In this document: positions 52,463 to 61,771 of the stretch, piece by piece
Numbering within the stretch: the first letter of the stretch is position 1
Layout: the number at the start of each line of letters is the position of its first letter
From: Belnapia sp. F-4-1
Lineage (GTDB): Bacteria; Pseudomonadota; Alphaproteobacteria; Acetobacterales; Acetobacteraceae
Direction of reading: 5' to 3'
DNA length: 64,000 nt
Assembly (NCBI RefSeq): GCF_000802185.1
Contig: NZ_KN676113.1
Location: 4,049,430-4,113,429 of the forward strand
Notes under the pieces: model-generated
Database searches by the model: none
Told to the model about the DNA's origin: nothing
Seen by the model: the letters and a program-made list of their open reading frames with translations, nothing else
Translations under genes and position numbers: made by a program

Positions 52463-53101
52463 TTACCCTAGGTTTGGGCGCGTCTTTGCAACGCTGGGGC
52501 GCTGCTCAATGTGCTCCCACCACGTGGACAGGCGTGGGTGGCGGGATAGCATTGCGCGGCCGTCCTCGGTACGGGCGAAGTAGTCAAGGATTGGCACGAG
52601 GTGCAGGTCGGCGAGGCTGAGATCACTGCCGATCAGGAACTCCTGCCCATCCATCAGCCCCTCGATGGCGGCCAGCACCCGCCCGCACCGGGGCATCGCC
52701 TCGTCAATAACCCCCGCGTCGGGTGTCCCGCCGCGCATCGGCACGACGACGCGTTGGACGAAGACGGTGATTACCATCGGCGACCAACCGTAGTGATCGA
52801 GCACGGCGCAGACCTGGGCCATGCGCGCCCGGCGCTTCGCGCCGGCCGGTTGCAGCGCCGGGCCTGGGAATGCCTCGTCCACGTATCTAGCGATGGCGAC
52901 GGTTTCGTAGAGGGAGAAGCCGTCGTGCTCCAAGACCGGGACCTTGCCCCAGGGGTGGCGCGCAAGGTGCTCAGCCTTCTGGCCGTCGCCCGCGAGGGTG
53001 TCTACCTCGCGCAGGTCGTAGGCAGTCCCCTTCTCCTCCAGCGCGAGCCGGGCCGTGCGCGTGTAGGTGCTGTAGGCGGGGCCATAGAGCACGACGGGCA
53101 T
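52463..53101 (-). CDS. Glutathione S-transferase
   Basis: A complete 212-residue GST. The N-terminal thioredoxin-like half has LYGPAYSTYTRTARLALEEKG, the cis-proline block GKVPVLEHDGFSLYET (glutathione site), and IARYVDEAF. The helical half has EFLIGSDLSLADLHLVPIL, containing the N-capping SLAD motif. The ATG at 53101 follows AGGAGA. Such enzymes conjugate or reduce electrophiles with glutathione. It is separate from the truncated GST at 50913 and not closely similar to it. Confidence 0.9.
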   Translation of the reverse strand: MPVVLYGPAYSTYTRTARLALEEKGTAYDLREVDTLAGDGQKAEHLARHPWGKVPVLEHDGFSLYETVAIARYVDEAFPGPALQPAGAKRRARMAQVCAVLDHYGWSPMVITVFVQRVVVPMRGGTPDAGVIDEAMPRCGRVLAAIEGLMDGQEFLIGSDLSLADLHLVPILDYFARTEDGRAMLSRHPRLSTWWEHIEQRPSVAKTRPNLG

Positions 53102-53266
53102 TTCGGAGTCTCCTCTTTCGAACCGGGCACAACGGTGGTGAATGGAATGAAGCGGCCGCCTGCCCCGCCGTCGATCTCGACCTCCTGCCGGTTGGGGGTA
53201 GCCGCCAACCGGCGCGGACGCGCAGGGCGGATGAGGCGCCCGCTGGACGACACCACCCCAGACGCA

Positions 53267-53866
53267 TCAACGGATGGGGATCATCAGGTGCTCGTAGGGC
53301 GTGCCCGGCCACATGACGTAGGGCTGCGTCGTGTCCGGCTGCACGCCTCTTGGATAACCCGCCATGCGGCCCACCGCGGGACCGACAATCATCACATGTG
53401 GACCTGTGTCGATCCAGGCGCCTCCCTGCAAGGGGCCTGTGGCGTATGGGTCGGTGTTGCTCGCGTCGGAGCCCCCAGCGAGCATAAACACGAAGCCGAT
53501 CTTATCGGGCGGCGGCCTCTTGCCGATCCAGGCGCCCGCCCACTCCATCGCGTTCTGGTCAAGGCACATGGGGTCCTGGCCTGGGCTGGCCGGGCTGTCG
53601 GGCATGCAGGTCCAGCCGTTACTGCCTTCCCGAAGCGTGCGCGCGTTATTGCTGGCGTCCATAACGATGATGGTCGCGCCCTCGGCCACCGACTTCGGTG
53701 CGGCTGACATCGCGCTGGTGATCAGGTCTTGGTCCGATATGGGGCGCTGCTGCGCCCCCGGCGCTACGCCATGTCCATGGAGTGTAGGGGCTGTACTCGG
53801 CGCCTGCTGCGCCCAGGCCGTTCCGCCGAGCAAGAGGACCGCGGCAGCCGTGACAACGTTCCGCAT
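53267..53866 (-). CDS. Secreted protein of unknown function
   Basis: A 199-residue protein with a clear signal peptide (MRNVVTAAAVLLLGGTAWAQ). The mature part has SVAEGATIIVMDASNNARTLREG, a cysteine pair in GWTCMPDSPASPGQDPMCLDQNA, and the end WPGTPYEHLMIPIR. GAGGAGG lies 8 bases before the ATG. I do not recognise a named domain, but composition and spacing are those of a real exported protein. It is upstream of, and on the same strand as, the GST gene, 165 bases away. Confidence 0.75.
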   Translation of the reverse strand: MRNVVTAAAVLLLGGTAWAQQAPSTAPTLHGHGVAPGAQQRPISDQDLITSAMSAAPKSVAEGATIIVMDASNNARTLREGSNGWTCMPDSPASPGQDPMCLDQNAMEWAGAWIGKRPPPDKIGFVFMLAGGSDASNTDPYATGPLQGGAWIDTGPHVMIVGPAVGRMAGYPRGVQPDTTQPYVMWPGTPYEHLMIPIR

Positions 53867-54172
53867 TTTTTCGCCTCCTCTTTTTTTTATCGGGGAAGCA
53901 TCCGGCCAGAGCGTTTGGCTTGAAAGAAATTAAATTGAAATGACGCGCTCGTTACGCGGGCCATGAACAGCAAACGCCAGCATGGTCGCTGGGCGAGATG
54001 CGGCAGGTAAGCCCATCCGACCGTCCACAACGGCCGCGTGTGCCGTTTCGGATGTAGTTCCCGCGTGCTTTGTTGCCGTAGGGGACACTAAAATCCCTCC
54101 GTGGAGGAAAGCGTCAACAGACCGGTGCTCTCGCTGGCCTCTGCGTGACGCCGATCTTCGGACATCAGGAAT
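53867..54172. other. Intergenic region containing repeat copy C
   Basis: A 306-base gap between the secreted-protein gene (minus) and a doubtful plus-strand frame. Besides the repeat at 54027-54120 there is an AT-rich stretch near 53,880-53,945 that probably carries the promoter of the secreted-protein gene. Confidence 0.45.
54027..54120 (+). repeat. Dispersed repeat, copy C
   Basis: A 94-base element matching copy B at about four of five positions, from ACAACGGCCGCGTGTGCCG to GCGTCAACAG. The strongest shared block is GTTCCCGCGTGCTTTGTTG; GGACACTAAA follows. As with copy B, the DNA downstream holds broken or doubtful genes. Confidence 0.75.
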
Positions 54173-54385
54173 GTGGAGATTACCATCCGGGAAAGGCACG
54201 CCAACTTCGCCGATCTTTGTGACCCAACCAGCGACGAGCTAGCCTTCCGCATTTACTGTCGGTCCCTGTCGCCCGAGCGACTAGGGAGAGACCGGAAGAA
54301 AGTCGAGGTGGCCCATCTCTACGGCAATGCGGATGGTCCGCGCTCCTCCGCCGTGACGGCCTGGGCTGGTTTCGGAATGCGCTGA
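54173..54385 (+). CDS. Doubtful small hypothetical protein
   Basis: A 70-residue frame from GTG 54173 (MEITIRERHANFADLCDPTSD, then RSLSPERLGRDRKKVEVAHLYG). The composition looks natural but no family was recognised and the ribosome site is poor. It ends 16 bases before the isochorismatase-like gene. It may be a fragment of a larger lost gene. Confidence 0.3.
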   Translation: MEITIRERHANFADLCDPTSDELAFRIYCRSLSPERLGRDRKKVEVAHLYGNADGPRSSAVTAWAGFGMR

Positions 54386-54401
54386 ACACAGGGGGAAGCC
54401 G

Positions 54402-55121
54402 ATGCAAGCCAAACCCGACGTGATCGCTTTGGATACTCAGCCCGAGCCCGTCGGAGGCGATCGCAGGCGATGCGCCGTTCTGGTCGTCGATATGCAAAAC
54501 GATTTCGGCGCTCGGGGCGGCATGTTCGACCGGGCAGGCATTGATATCACCCCGATCGAGCGGGTGGTCGAGCCCACGGCGCAGGTCTTGGCCGCTGCGC
54601 GCAGTGCCGGGCTTCCCATCGGCTATCTCAGGATGCAGCACAGCCCCGACCTCGCCGACACCGGGGGACCTGGGTCACCACACTCGATCAAGCACGCACG
54701 GTTGGGAGTGGGGAAGGAGGTATCCGCGCCCGATGGCCGGGCGAGCCGTATCCTCGTCAGGGACACGTGAGACACCGACATTCTGCCACGGCTCGCCCCG
54801 CAGGCAGGCGATGTAATCATCCCTAAGCACCGCTACAGCGGGTTCTTTCAAACGGACCTCGACAAGGGGCTGAGCGAGCGGAACATCCAGCATCTCGTGG
54901 TGACCGGCTGCACGACCAGCGTGTGCGTGGAATCGACAGTCCGGGACGCGATGTTCCGCGACTACCACTGTGTGGTACTCGCCGATTGCACGGCGGAGCC
55001 GATTGCCAACGATCAGCAGCGGACGAACCACGCAGCGTCGCTGCTGACCATCCAACTGCTGTTCGGGTGGGTGTCGGAATCTGGACGTTTCGTCGAGGCT
55101 ATCACTGGGTCATTGAGATAA
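54402..55121 (+). pseudogene. Isochorismatase-family hydrolase with one in-frame TGA
   Basis: The start ATG 54402 has GGGGGAAG upstream. The first part has CAVLVVDMQNDFGARGGMF with the catalytic Asp and IGYLRMQHSPDLAD. The frame stops at TGA 54768, then goes on in the same frame with DTDILPRLAP, IIPKHRYSGFFQTDLDKGL, VVTGCTTSVCVESTVRDAMFRDY (catalytic Cys) and a normal end at 55121. One base change from TGG (Trp) explains it: RDTW-DTDILP fits the family. All other key residues are present, so the mutation looks recent, or a sequencing error. Confidence 0.82.
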
Positions 55122-55513
55122 CGGGAGGACAGGCCGATGTGCGATGACGATCTTGCTGGATCGAACGGGTCTGCTGGCTCTAAACCGCGGGTATGTACAA
55201 TACGGACGCAGCCAAGCTGTACGCTGCTTTTCGACCGACTGCATTGGCTGTCCACAGACACGGGCAGGCCGACCGAGATCGAGGTCAGGTTCGTTAGCGG
55301 GCAGCGGTAGCCGAGGCTATGCGGAAGAAGCCGATGTGCCTTGAAAGGGTGCTTCGGCGGTTCCGCGGCCACCGCATTGCGGTCAGAAAGTGACTCCATC
55401 GGGAACGCCATGCCGCCATCGTCTGATCCTGCTGTGCTCGGGGGAGACAAGATGCATCACTGGCCAGATGCTTCACATCGACGGTGAGCACTACTTGCTT
55501 GGCCGACTTCCCG
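55122..55513. other. Gap of 392 bases without a recognised gene
   Basis: Short frames here lack family motifs and ribosome sites. It probably contains the promoter for the hydrolase gene at 55514. Confidence 0.4.
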
Positions 55514-56578
55514 ATGAAGTTGCAGGAGGGCTCGTCAACCTCGGTGTTCAAGGAGAAGGTCGTGTTTGATCATGAGGTGTTTGAACTGGGCGATGTCGTC
55601 CTGCAATCCGGGTTGACACTGCGTGGGACCAAGCTGGCCTACAAGACCTACGGGCGGCTGAGCGCCGCGAAAGACAACGCTATCGTCTATCCCACATGGT
55701 ACTCTGGGCAGCATACCGAAAATGAGTGGCTGATGGGTTCTGGAATGGCGCTTGATCCGGAGAAGTACTTCATTGTGGTTCCGAACATGTTCGGCAACGG
55801 CCTGTCCTCCTCGCCTAGCAACACTCCCCCGCCCTGGGACCGCGCTCGCTTCCCTGGCGTGACGGTCCATGACAATGTGGCCTGCCAGCACCGATTAGTG
55901 ACCGAGGTGTTTGGAATCGAACGGTTGCGGCTGGTGGTTGGCTGGTCGATGGGCGCACAGCAGACCTTCGAGTGGGCAGTGGCTTATCCCAAAATGGTGG
56001 AGTGCATCGCCCCGTTCTGCGGGTCTGCCCGAACCTCGCGGCACAACTTCGTGTTCCTTGAGGGGGTGAAGGCGGCGCTGACCGCTGACGCCGCCTTCCA
56101 AGGTGGTTGGTACGAGCGCCAGCCCACCAAGGGCCTGCGCGCAATGGCGCGGGTCTATGCGGGTTGGGGGTTCTCGCAAGCATTCTACCGCGAACGTCTG
56201 GACATGGAGGGAATGGGCTTCGCCTCGCTGGAAGATTTCCTTACCGGGTTCTGGGAGGGATTGTTCTTGCCGCGTGATGCCAACAACCTCTTAGCCATGT
56301 TGTGGACGTGGCAGCACGCAGACATCTCGGCCAATCGGACCTATTGCGGCGACTTCGACCGGGCGCTAGGCGCGATCACGGCCAAAGCGTTGGTGATGCC
56401 TGGACAAACGGACCTTTACTTCCCTCCCGAAGATAGCCAGTACGAGGTCGCCCACATGCCGAATGCGGAGTTACGCACCATTCCGTCCGTCTGGGGTCAT
56501 TGCGCCGGAGGCCCAGGATTAAACCCGGCCGATGTGAGGTACATCGACGAGGCATTGAAGGGGCTCCTGCGATCGTAG
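55514..56578 (+). CDS. MetX-like alpha/beta hydrolase
   Basis: A protein of about 354 residues of the homoserine acetyltransferase-like hydrolase group. It has [40 protein letters not shown] and [12 protein letters not shown]. The nucleophile elbow is GWSMGAQQ (Ser at about 145), the Asp lies in PGQTDLYF, and the His is in WGHCAGG near 333. True MetX proteins differ in the first block, so the acyl substrate here is unknown. The start is ambiguous: GTG 55484 and ATG 55514 are both in frame and neither has a strong ribosome site. Confidence 0.82.
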   Translation: MKLQEGSSTSVFKEKVVFDHEVFELGDVVLQSGLTLRGTKLAYKTYGRLSAAKDNAIVYPTWYSGQHTENEWLMGSGMALDPEKYFIVVPNMFGNGLSSSPSNTPPPWDRARFPGVTVHDNVACQHRLVTEVFGIERLRLVVGWSMGAQQTFEWAVAYPKMVECIAPFCGSARTSRHNFVFLEGVKAALTADAAFQGGWYERQPTKGLRAMARVYAGWGFSQAFYRERLDMEGMGFASLEDFLTGFWEGLFLPRDANNLLAMLWTWQHADISANRTYCGDFDRALGAITAKALVMPGQTDLYFPPEDSQYEVAHMPNAELRTIPSVWGHCAGGPGLNPADVRYIDEALKGLLRS

Positions 56579-56847
56579 TCCTCCGGACTGCGTGGGATTC
56601 AGCAACTTGCGCCAACCATAGTTAGTTCGACTATAAAATGTGTTCTGTCTCGGGCTCCTGGCCTATCACGTCGCTCCCGACGACCCACTCGCCCCCTCGT
56701 GCGGGCAGCATCGCCGGACGAGCGGTTGAGTATAGGTTGCGGCGATGGAGTGGCATGATCGGCGACGGCCACTCGCCTGTTGGAGCGGGCGGAAGGGGAT
56801 CATCACCGCCGGAAGCCTGAGGTTGTGGGGGTGGCCGCCTCGACCTG

Positions 56848-57819
56848 TCAGCGGGTGGACGCCACCTCGGCCACCTCCGCTGTTTCGTTCAATTGCTCAA
56901 GTAGCCTTGCGTAGATGACGCGCTGCGACCGAAGGGTGTTCCGTACCTCGCTGTAGACCTCACGCAAGCTAAAATGGCGACCATTGCTGGCAATAAACAC
57001 ATTTCGGTTCGCGGCGATCGAATCCAGATCGACCGCATCAGATGCTCGCCGAGAGGGCGTGCGAGCGAGTTCGCGTAAGAATCGGCGCGAACCGTCCGCG
57101 CCGAGGAAATGTACCATGTAAAGGTCAGCGTGCGTCACGGGTCGCCGCAGGATCATCGCAAGGTTGGCCTTCTCGCGTTCCAAGCGCGCCATCGCCAGCG
57201 CGGCGGACAGACGTGAGTCGTCCCGCAACATCAAAAGCTCAGCCAGCAAGCGGCGATCGCGGACTGTGATCTCCCCAGTGTCAGGGTTGGTAGTTAGGGC
57301 GACAACATAGGAGGCCAAGCCGTGGGCTTTTCCGTGGTCCCGGATCGCCTCAAGCCACGCCGCCCGAGTGAACTGCATCAGCCCGCGCGCTGTAGAAGCT
57401 GGGTTCTGGGCTTCTGGATCGCAGCGGCTCTCCCGCCATGCCAGGGAAAAAAGCAGCACGTGGTTGTCCAGGCGCCTCCCTCCAGCGCTCTGCAACGCCA
57501 CGAGGACGTGCGGGCTGATCGACGGGAGCACGGCAGCATCGGCCTTGGGCGGAGACGCTGCCACCGGGCGAGTTCGACTACGATGGCTCGCTACGACAGG
57601 GATGTTTTTTGCGGCAGCGCGTCGGCCAGACATAGATCGGGTCGCGCTCCGTGCCGGAGCACGCAATTGCGGTCGGTGCGCTATGCCACGCTGCTGGCGA
57701 TGGCCGTCAGCGGACGCTTGGCGTTGCGTGGCGGCTTCGCTTCCGCGGTTCATCGCTGTAGCAAGCAAGAAGAATATTCCAAGGGCCGTCGCGATAGCCA
57801 GTTGGATCACCGCACTCAT
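56848..57819 (-). CDS. Lytic transglycosylase (SLT domain)
   Basis: A 323-residue protein with an N-terminal membrane anchor or signal (VIQLAIATALGIFFLLATAM), then a long basic linker (25-95). The SLT domain has SLAWRESRCDPEAQNPAS with the catalytic Glu at about 130, GLMQFTRAAW, and the later block THADLYMVHFLGADGSRRFLREL. It cleaves peptidoglycan glycan strands in the periplasm. The ATG at 57819 gives the membrane segment directly; the open frame upstream to 58149 has no sense. No secretion-system genes are beside it. Confidence 0.82.
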   Translation of the reverse strand: MSAVIQLAIATALGIFFLLATAMNRGSEAATQRQASADGHRQQRGIAHRPQLRAPARSATRSMSGRRAAAKNIPVVASHRSRTRPVAASPPKADAAVLPSISPHVLVALQSAGGRRLDNHVLLFSLAWRESRCDPEAQNPASTARGLMQFTRAAWLEAIRDHGKAHGLASYVVALTTNPDTGEITVRDRRLLAELLMLRDDSRLSAALAMARLEREKANLAMILRRPVTHADLYMVHFLGADGSRRFLRELARTPSRRASDAVDLDSIAANRNVFIASNGRHFSLREVYSEVRNTLRSQRVIYARLLEQLNETAEVAEVASTR

Positions 57820-58724
57820 GGCAGAGGTCCGCACATCTGTTCTAGCGGCGCTGGGGACGGCGCCGTGCCGTAGCGGGCTTTGCACGCAGGTTCTCCTTGA
57901 GGGTGGGAGACGCGTAAGCTGTCCGCCCGAAGTGGTTGGACGATGTTGACCTGTTGGCTCACTTCGGACGATGCGGACAAGTGGTAGGAAAGTTAGAGTA
58001 CTTGGTGTTGATGAACGCCGAAGTGATGAAATCCTAGGGATGGTATCATTCACGTTTTGAAAAAGGTGACAAACTGAGCCGCGCTCGAACACGAACGCAA
58101 CGTCTAGTTCGTACTTTTCAACGCTGGGTTTCTGCTCACCTACCTGCATTAGACCTGCGAATATACTCTGTACGTCAGTTCAGTCCCGATCGCACGCGGC
58201 TCATGTGTGTTGAGCAGCCGAGGCGTTCTCCAAACGGGGAGAATCAAGCGGCATGATCTGAGAGGCTGCCGAGCTATTGTCCGCGCTGCCAACGGCCGCG
58301 CGAATTTCCGCCATGGTCGGAGTTTTACCATCTGAACCCGTACCGACGCCGAAGGCCTATCGGCAGCGGCAGTCTCCCTGTTTGACACGCGACAGAACGC
58401 GATACAGGCGAATGAGCAGGTAGTATCCATCATGCGTGAGAGGCAGATCGCACCGAACCCGCCTACCGTCGTGATGGGCCAGACCGCTATTGTCGCGGCA
58501 GCCAATGACTAGCCCGGCGGGCCGATCGACGGCTTAACCCCCGGCGGGCGCCCCACCGAATTCCGCTCGGGACAGCCGGGCCGTCCCGTTCCTTCATATC
58601 GTCGTCTACGCCGCGCCGACCCGCTAACCTTTTCATACGCAGAACAGCGCCTCCGCCATAATTGCCGTGGACATGACAGGGCTGGGCTCCGCACAGTCAG
58701 GCCCCGACCGGAGGGCATGCCGCC
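57820..58724. other. 905-base stretch with no intact gene
   Basis: No complete gene was recognised. A plus-strand stretch without stops at 58336-58512 has natural-looking sequence (SLFDTRQNAIQANEQVVSIM, PPTVVMGQTAIVAAAND). It has no usable start and follows an in-frame TGA at 58333, so it may be the tail of a lost gene. The minus-strand frame 58149-58505 looks like its shadow. Confidence 0.4.
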
Positions 58725-58988
58725 ATGGCTACTTTCGTCGTCACTGGTATCGTGCGGGTGATCACATACCCCAACCAGCGCCGGGACGAACCCGTGCAGC
58801 GGATTATCGAGGCCGAGACCGAGGCGAAGGCCCGTGGGGAATTTGTCGCCAGCCTAACGGTCGATGAGGAGTTCTCAGCAACGCAACGCATCGCCGAGGT
58901 CACCCACGTCCTTCAGGTCATCACGGGCGGGGTAGCCGCGGACTGGACCAGTAGGGAACCCGTGCCGATGACCCAGATGGGGTACTAG
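58725..58988 (+). CDS. Small hypothetical protein
   Basis: An 87-residue protein with alternating strand and helix: ATFVVTGIVRVITYPN, RIIEAETEAKARGEFVASL, and AEVTHVLQVITGG. The ribosome site GGAGG lies 9 bases ahead of the ATG. Codon use resembles real genes. No family was recognised; an unknown compact alpha/beta domain is the best description. Confidence 0.6.
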   Translation: MATFVVTGIVRVITYPNQRRDEPVQRIIEAETEAKARGEFVASLTVDEEFSATQRIAEVTHVLQVITGGVAADWTSREPVPMTQMGY

Positions 58989-59010
58989 CCGCACGTCCGA
59001 AGCGGGAACC

Positions 59011-59350
59011 TCAGCGTTCCTCACGGTGCTTCAAAGCTACGCTTGGCGTCAGCACCAGCGGCCGGATGCCGTCAGGGCTCAGGTGGCCACCAGAGGCGGT
59101 GACAATGCCACGCTTAGCCAGGGTTGCGGCGATCTCCCGCTAGCCGAAATCGAGGCCGATCTCCTTACTGCCTGAACATGCGCCCGATTGCAGTGGCGAT
59201 CCTCGATGCGGCGGCCTAGGCCGGCTGGCGATCGCCGACGGCCTTCAGCTTGCTGACGAGGTTCGCCTTTTCGAACTGCACCACTACGCCCAAAACCTGC
59301 CGGATCAGGTCTTGCGTCGGGGCGGGTGGTGTCGAGGGATGGCGTATCAG
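59011..59350 (-). pseudogene. Serine recombinase (resolvase/invertase) C-terminal remnant
   Basis: On the minus strand one frame reads QDLIRQVLGVVVQFEKANLVSKLKA, the helix E region of Tn3-type resolvases, then stops. A second frame resumes with REIAATLAKRGIVTASGGHLSPDG, matching their C-terminal HTH (REIAAxLxxRG). At least one frameshift and a stop separate the pieces, and the catalytic serine domain is absent. It marks a former transposon or invertase locus. Confidence 0.65.
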
Positions 59351-59363
59351 GGGCGCGATCTCA

Positions 59364-59813
59364 CTATTTTCCCGAACCGCCATCGGCACTCAAGGATTGC
59401 ACGGCCAACTGGTCCTGCTTGCCTTCTCGGTAATCGATGACCGTGTTGACGTGGGTTATCAAGTCGGCACTGCCTAGCAGCCGTCCGTCGCGGTGAACGC
59501 GATCGAAGATTACGGAGCCATAGCTCACCGGAAAGCCGCCTTCGTAGCGGAAAGCTTCAGCGCCGCGGGAGCATTCCACCCGGACACGTCGGAGCCGCCA
59601 GCGGGTGATGTCCTCCGCCGTGCATGCGAAGCCCATGCTGGTTAGGCCGCCGAAGAACCCTGACGCTGTTCCAGCATCAACCGACTGACTGCCGACCAAC
59701 GTCACCGGGATGGGCAAGGCGAGCCTTCGGTGCTGCCACCATGGCATTGCTCCATTGCCCGCCGTAGCGGCATCTACCGAGGCGACGAGGATGGCGAGCG
59801 CAAGACGAGACAT
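59364..59813 (-). CDS. Secreted hypothetical protein
   Basis: A 149-residue protein with a short signal peptide (MSRLALAILVASVDAATAG). The mature part has VTLVGSQSVDAGTASGFFGGLTSMGF, a lone pair of cysteines (FACTAEDITRW, VRVECSRG) likely to form a disulphide, and VSYGSVIFDRVHRDGRLLG. Two successive ATGs (59816, 59813) can start it. No family was recognised. Confidence 0.55.
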   Translation of the reverse strand: MSRLALAILVASVDAATAGNGAMPWWQHRRLALPIPVTLVGSQSVDAGTASGFFGGLTSMGFACTAEDITRWRLRRVRVECSRGAEAFRYEGGFPVSYGSVIFDRVHRDGRLLGSADLITHVNTVIDYREGKQDQLAVQSLSADGGSGK

Positions 59814-60102
59814 CATCCCTGAACGAGGCCTCCGTCACGCCGCACCTTGGTGGCACGAACCGGAAGATGCTGCTCCTGGCAGCGTGCATCGTCATCTTCC
59901 GATCGCGCTGATCACCGCGAAATGTTCGCTGTCGTTCACAGGCCGCAAATGTAGCGCCAGCGATCGCGCACGGTGGAGTCCAAAGCACACGAGGGTGACC
60001 ACTCCACGCCGATTTGATGCGTCTGCAGAATGTATGCGGCAATCAGGCGAGCTTACGCTGACTGGCGGGCTGCGAACCGGTGCTGCTTGAACGCGAGGTT
60101 GC

Positions 60103-60324
60103 ATGTTGCTGATGTCGAGACTTAGGGAGGCCGCACGGAAAGTGGATTGCCTCTCCTTTGCATACGGTGGGGGCGACGTGTCGGAGCTTGTCGCTCTCCT
60201 CCGGCAGATTGCCAGACGTGAGCACTGCATGATGGAGTACACCGTAGCCTCGGGATGCCCGGGGATCATCACGGTGCGTTTCGTGCGACAGGGCACCACG
60301 GTCTTGGCCGGCATGGCTCGTTAG
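60103..60324 (+). CDS. Small hypothetical protein
   Basis: A 73-residue frame: SRLREAARKVDCLSFAYGGGD, VSELVALLRQIARREHCMMEYT, GIITVRFVRQGTTVL. It alternates helix and strand plausibly and has GAGG near the start, but at poor spacing. There is no family match in my knowledge. Confidence 0.4.
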   Translation: MLLMSRLREAARKVDCLSFAYGGGDVSELVALLRQIARREHCMMEYTVASGCPGIITVRFVRQGTTVLAGMAR

Positions 60325-60434
60325 ATATCCCATAGACGCCGAATAACGCCGTTGGCGAGCAGTCCTACCAAGGTTCAACAGCGACATGGGTAGCCGGGCT
60401 TGTCCGCAGAGCGACCAGACTGGGAAGATGGCCG

Positions 60435-60989
60435 CTACGTTCGGAACCAACGGTGCGGTCTCAATGATGCCCTCAGGCATAGGGGTGATAATCTGGTCAA
60501 TGCCGCGACTTGCCGATGTCCGCGTGGCGGTATTTCCGAGAGTGCCGCGGCACGATATTTGGTCTGCATCCCAAGCGAAGGGCCACACGTTCCTGGCAAG
60601 CGTGCAAGTTCCGTGCTGTCAATGTCGTTCTCGGCTGAACGCACGACCTCAAAGCCGAACCGATTGTAAAAGGTGAGTAGCCGTTCGCGGCCAGCCAATA
60701 CGATGAGGCGAACTGGCCGACCTGTGCGGTCGGCGTAGCTGCACAGTGCGCTAAGTACTTGGGCGCCCGCCCCTGGTGGCGCACATGGGCGGCGGCAGAG
60801 CCAGTCGAGGTCGATGCTGGTCAGCCCATCTTGCACCGTCAACTGAACCCCGAGCCGGTCGGCATAGTCCCGGAGCGCGTCGATCTCAGCCGATGCGCTC
60901 TCGATCGCAGCATGCCTCGGCGGTGCGATGTATAGAAGCTTCCCGCTACTGAACAACGGCGGCGGGGATGTACCCAGCCCATCCATCAC
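60435..60989 (-). CDS. GNAT-like acetyltransferase, divergent
   Basis: A 184-residue frame. The middle has a GNAT-like pattern: LDWLCRRPCAPPGAGAQVLSALCSYADRTGRPVRLIVLAG, then ERLLTFYNRFGFEVV, which is the typical FYxxxGF end of motif B. The last 50 residues look less natural, so the protein may be longer than its true end or altered by a frameshift. The start is unsure. Activity is inferred from the motif only. Confidence 0.5.
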   Translation of the reverse strand: MMDGLGTSPPPLFSSGKLLYIAPPRHAAIESASAEIDALRDYADRLGVQLTVQDGLTSIDLDWLCRRPCAPPGAGAQVLSALCSYADRTGRPVRLIVLAGRERLLTFYNRFGFEVVRSAENDIDSTELARLPGTCGPSLGMQTKYRAAALSEIPPRGHRQVAALTRLSPLCLRASLRPHRWFRT

Positions 60990-61582
60990 GGGCGGTCATC
61001 CTGGCTAGGGGTTGTATGAGACCGCGGAGGCTTCGCCGGTTCGCATGGCGCTAAGTGGGGGACCTGGGGCAGGCCACTGCACGTAGCCCTATCCGGCGGC
61101 AGAACGGCCGCCATCGTCGGCAGGAGCAGACTAATGCAGGGTTCTTTGGCTATGAGGTGCCCGTTGAATGCGTCACGCGCCTCTATGCCGGTGTGGTTGC
61201 GGGCAATCCAGAAATGCCTCCCGACCAGGGTGAGAATGGCGATTTCTCTGCGACCTTGGCCGATGAGGATGTCGGCCCTTGCACCCGGGACTGCTACCAC
61301 AAAGCGCTGCAAACATTCGCGTTCAGCGTCCCGAAGCCTTCGTGGGTGAGGGAAGGGGAGGACGGCGCCGCAGCGCATCTTGGTGTTCCTAAACTGCTAT
61401 ATTCAATCATAAGTTGTGATTGAGCATCTACACAACATCCGGCTTCCCGATCCCCAGCGGTGATGCGGGAAAACCACACTGAGCAGAACTACCCTGAGTT
61501 GTCTCTCAGCGGGGTTGGACAGGCGCCTTCTACCTCTGATAGAAAAAGGCCCGGTAAGCCTTTGTTTCCTGGGAGTGGCATC
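60990..61582. other. 593-base stretch without a reliable gene
   Basis: Two overlapping opposite frames (60986-61378 minus and 61055-61423 plus) lack family motifs and ribosome sites, so neither is called. AT content rises near 61,390-61,430, which could hold a promoter for the gene at 61583. Confidence 0.4.
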
Positions 61583-61771
61583 ATGCAGATTGCGCCGATC
61601 TTCACTGAAGCCGATTACAGGCGCGTTCTGAATGAGATTAAGCGTCTTGTTGCCGCTGAACCTGATCTTGGAACGCCGGACGGAGAATGGGTGGAAGCCT
61701 TAACCTCCGCTGCCGAGGTGTTCGAGGCAGGCCACAACCTTTTGGACCTCGCCGATATCGCGGCACGGTAA
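61583..61771 (+). CDS. Short protein resembling the N-terminus of HigA-type antitoxins
   Basis: A 62-residue protein: MQIAPIFTEADYRRVLNEIKRL, then GTPDGEWVEALTSAAEVFEAGH. The opening T-E-x-D-Y and the spaced acidic helix are like HigA antitoxin N-terminal regions, which go on to an HTH that is absent here. GGGAGTGG lies upstream of the ATG. It could be a truncated antitoxin or an unrelated small protein; no toxin gene is visible beside it. Confidence 0.45.
   Translation: MQIAPIFTEADYRRVLNEIKRLVAAEPDLGTPDGEWVEALTSAAEVFEAGHNLLDLADIAAR

Noticed and set aside
61055-61423. 122-codon plus-strand frame and the opposing 60986-61378 frame
   Set aside because: Neither shows a domain or start signal, and choosing between them is not possible.
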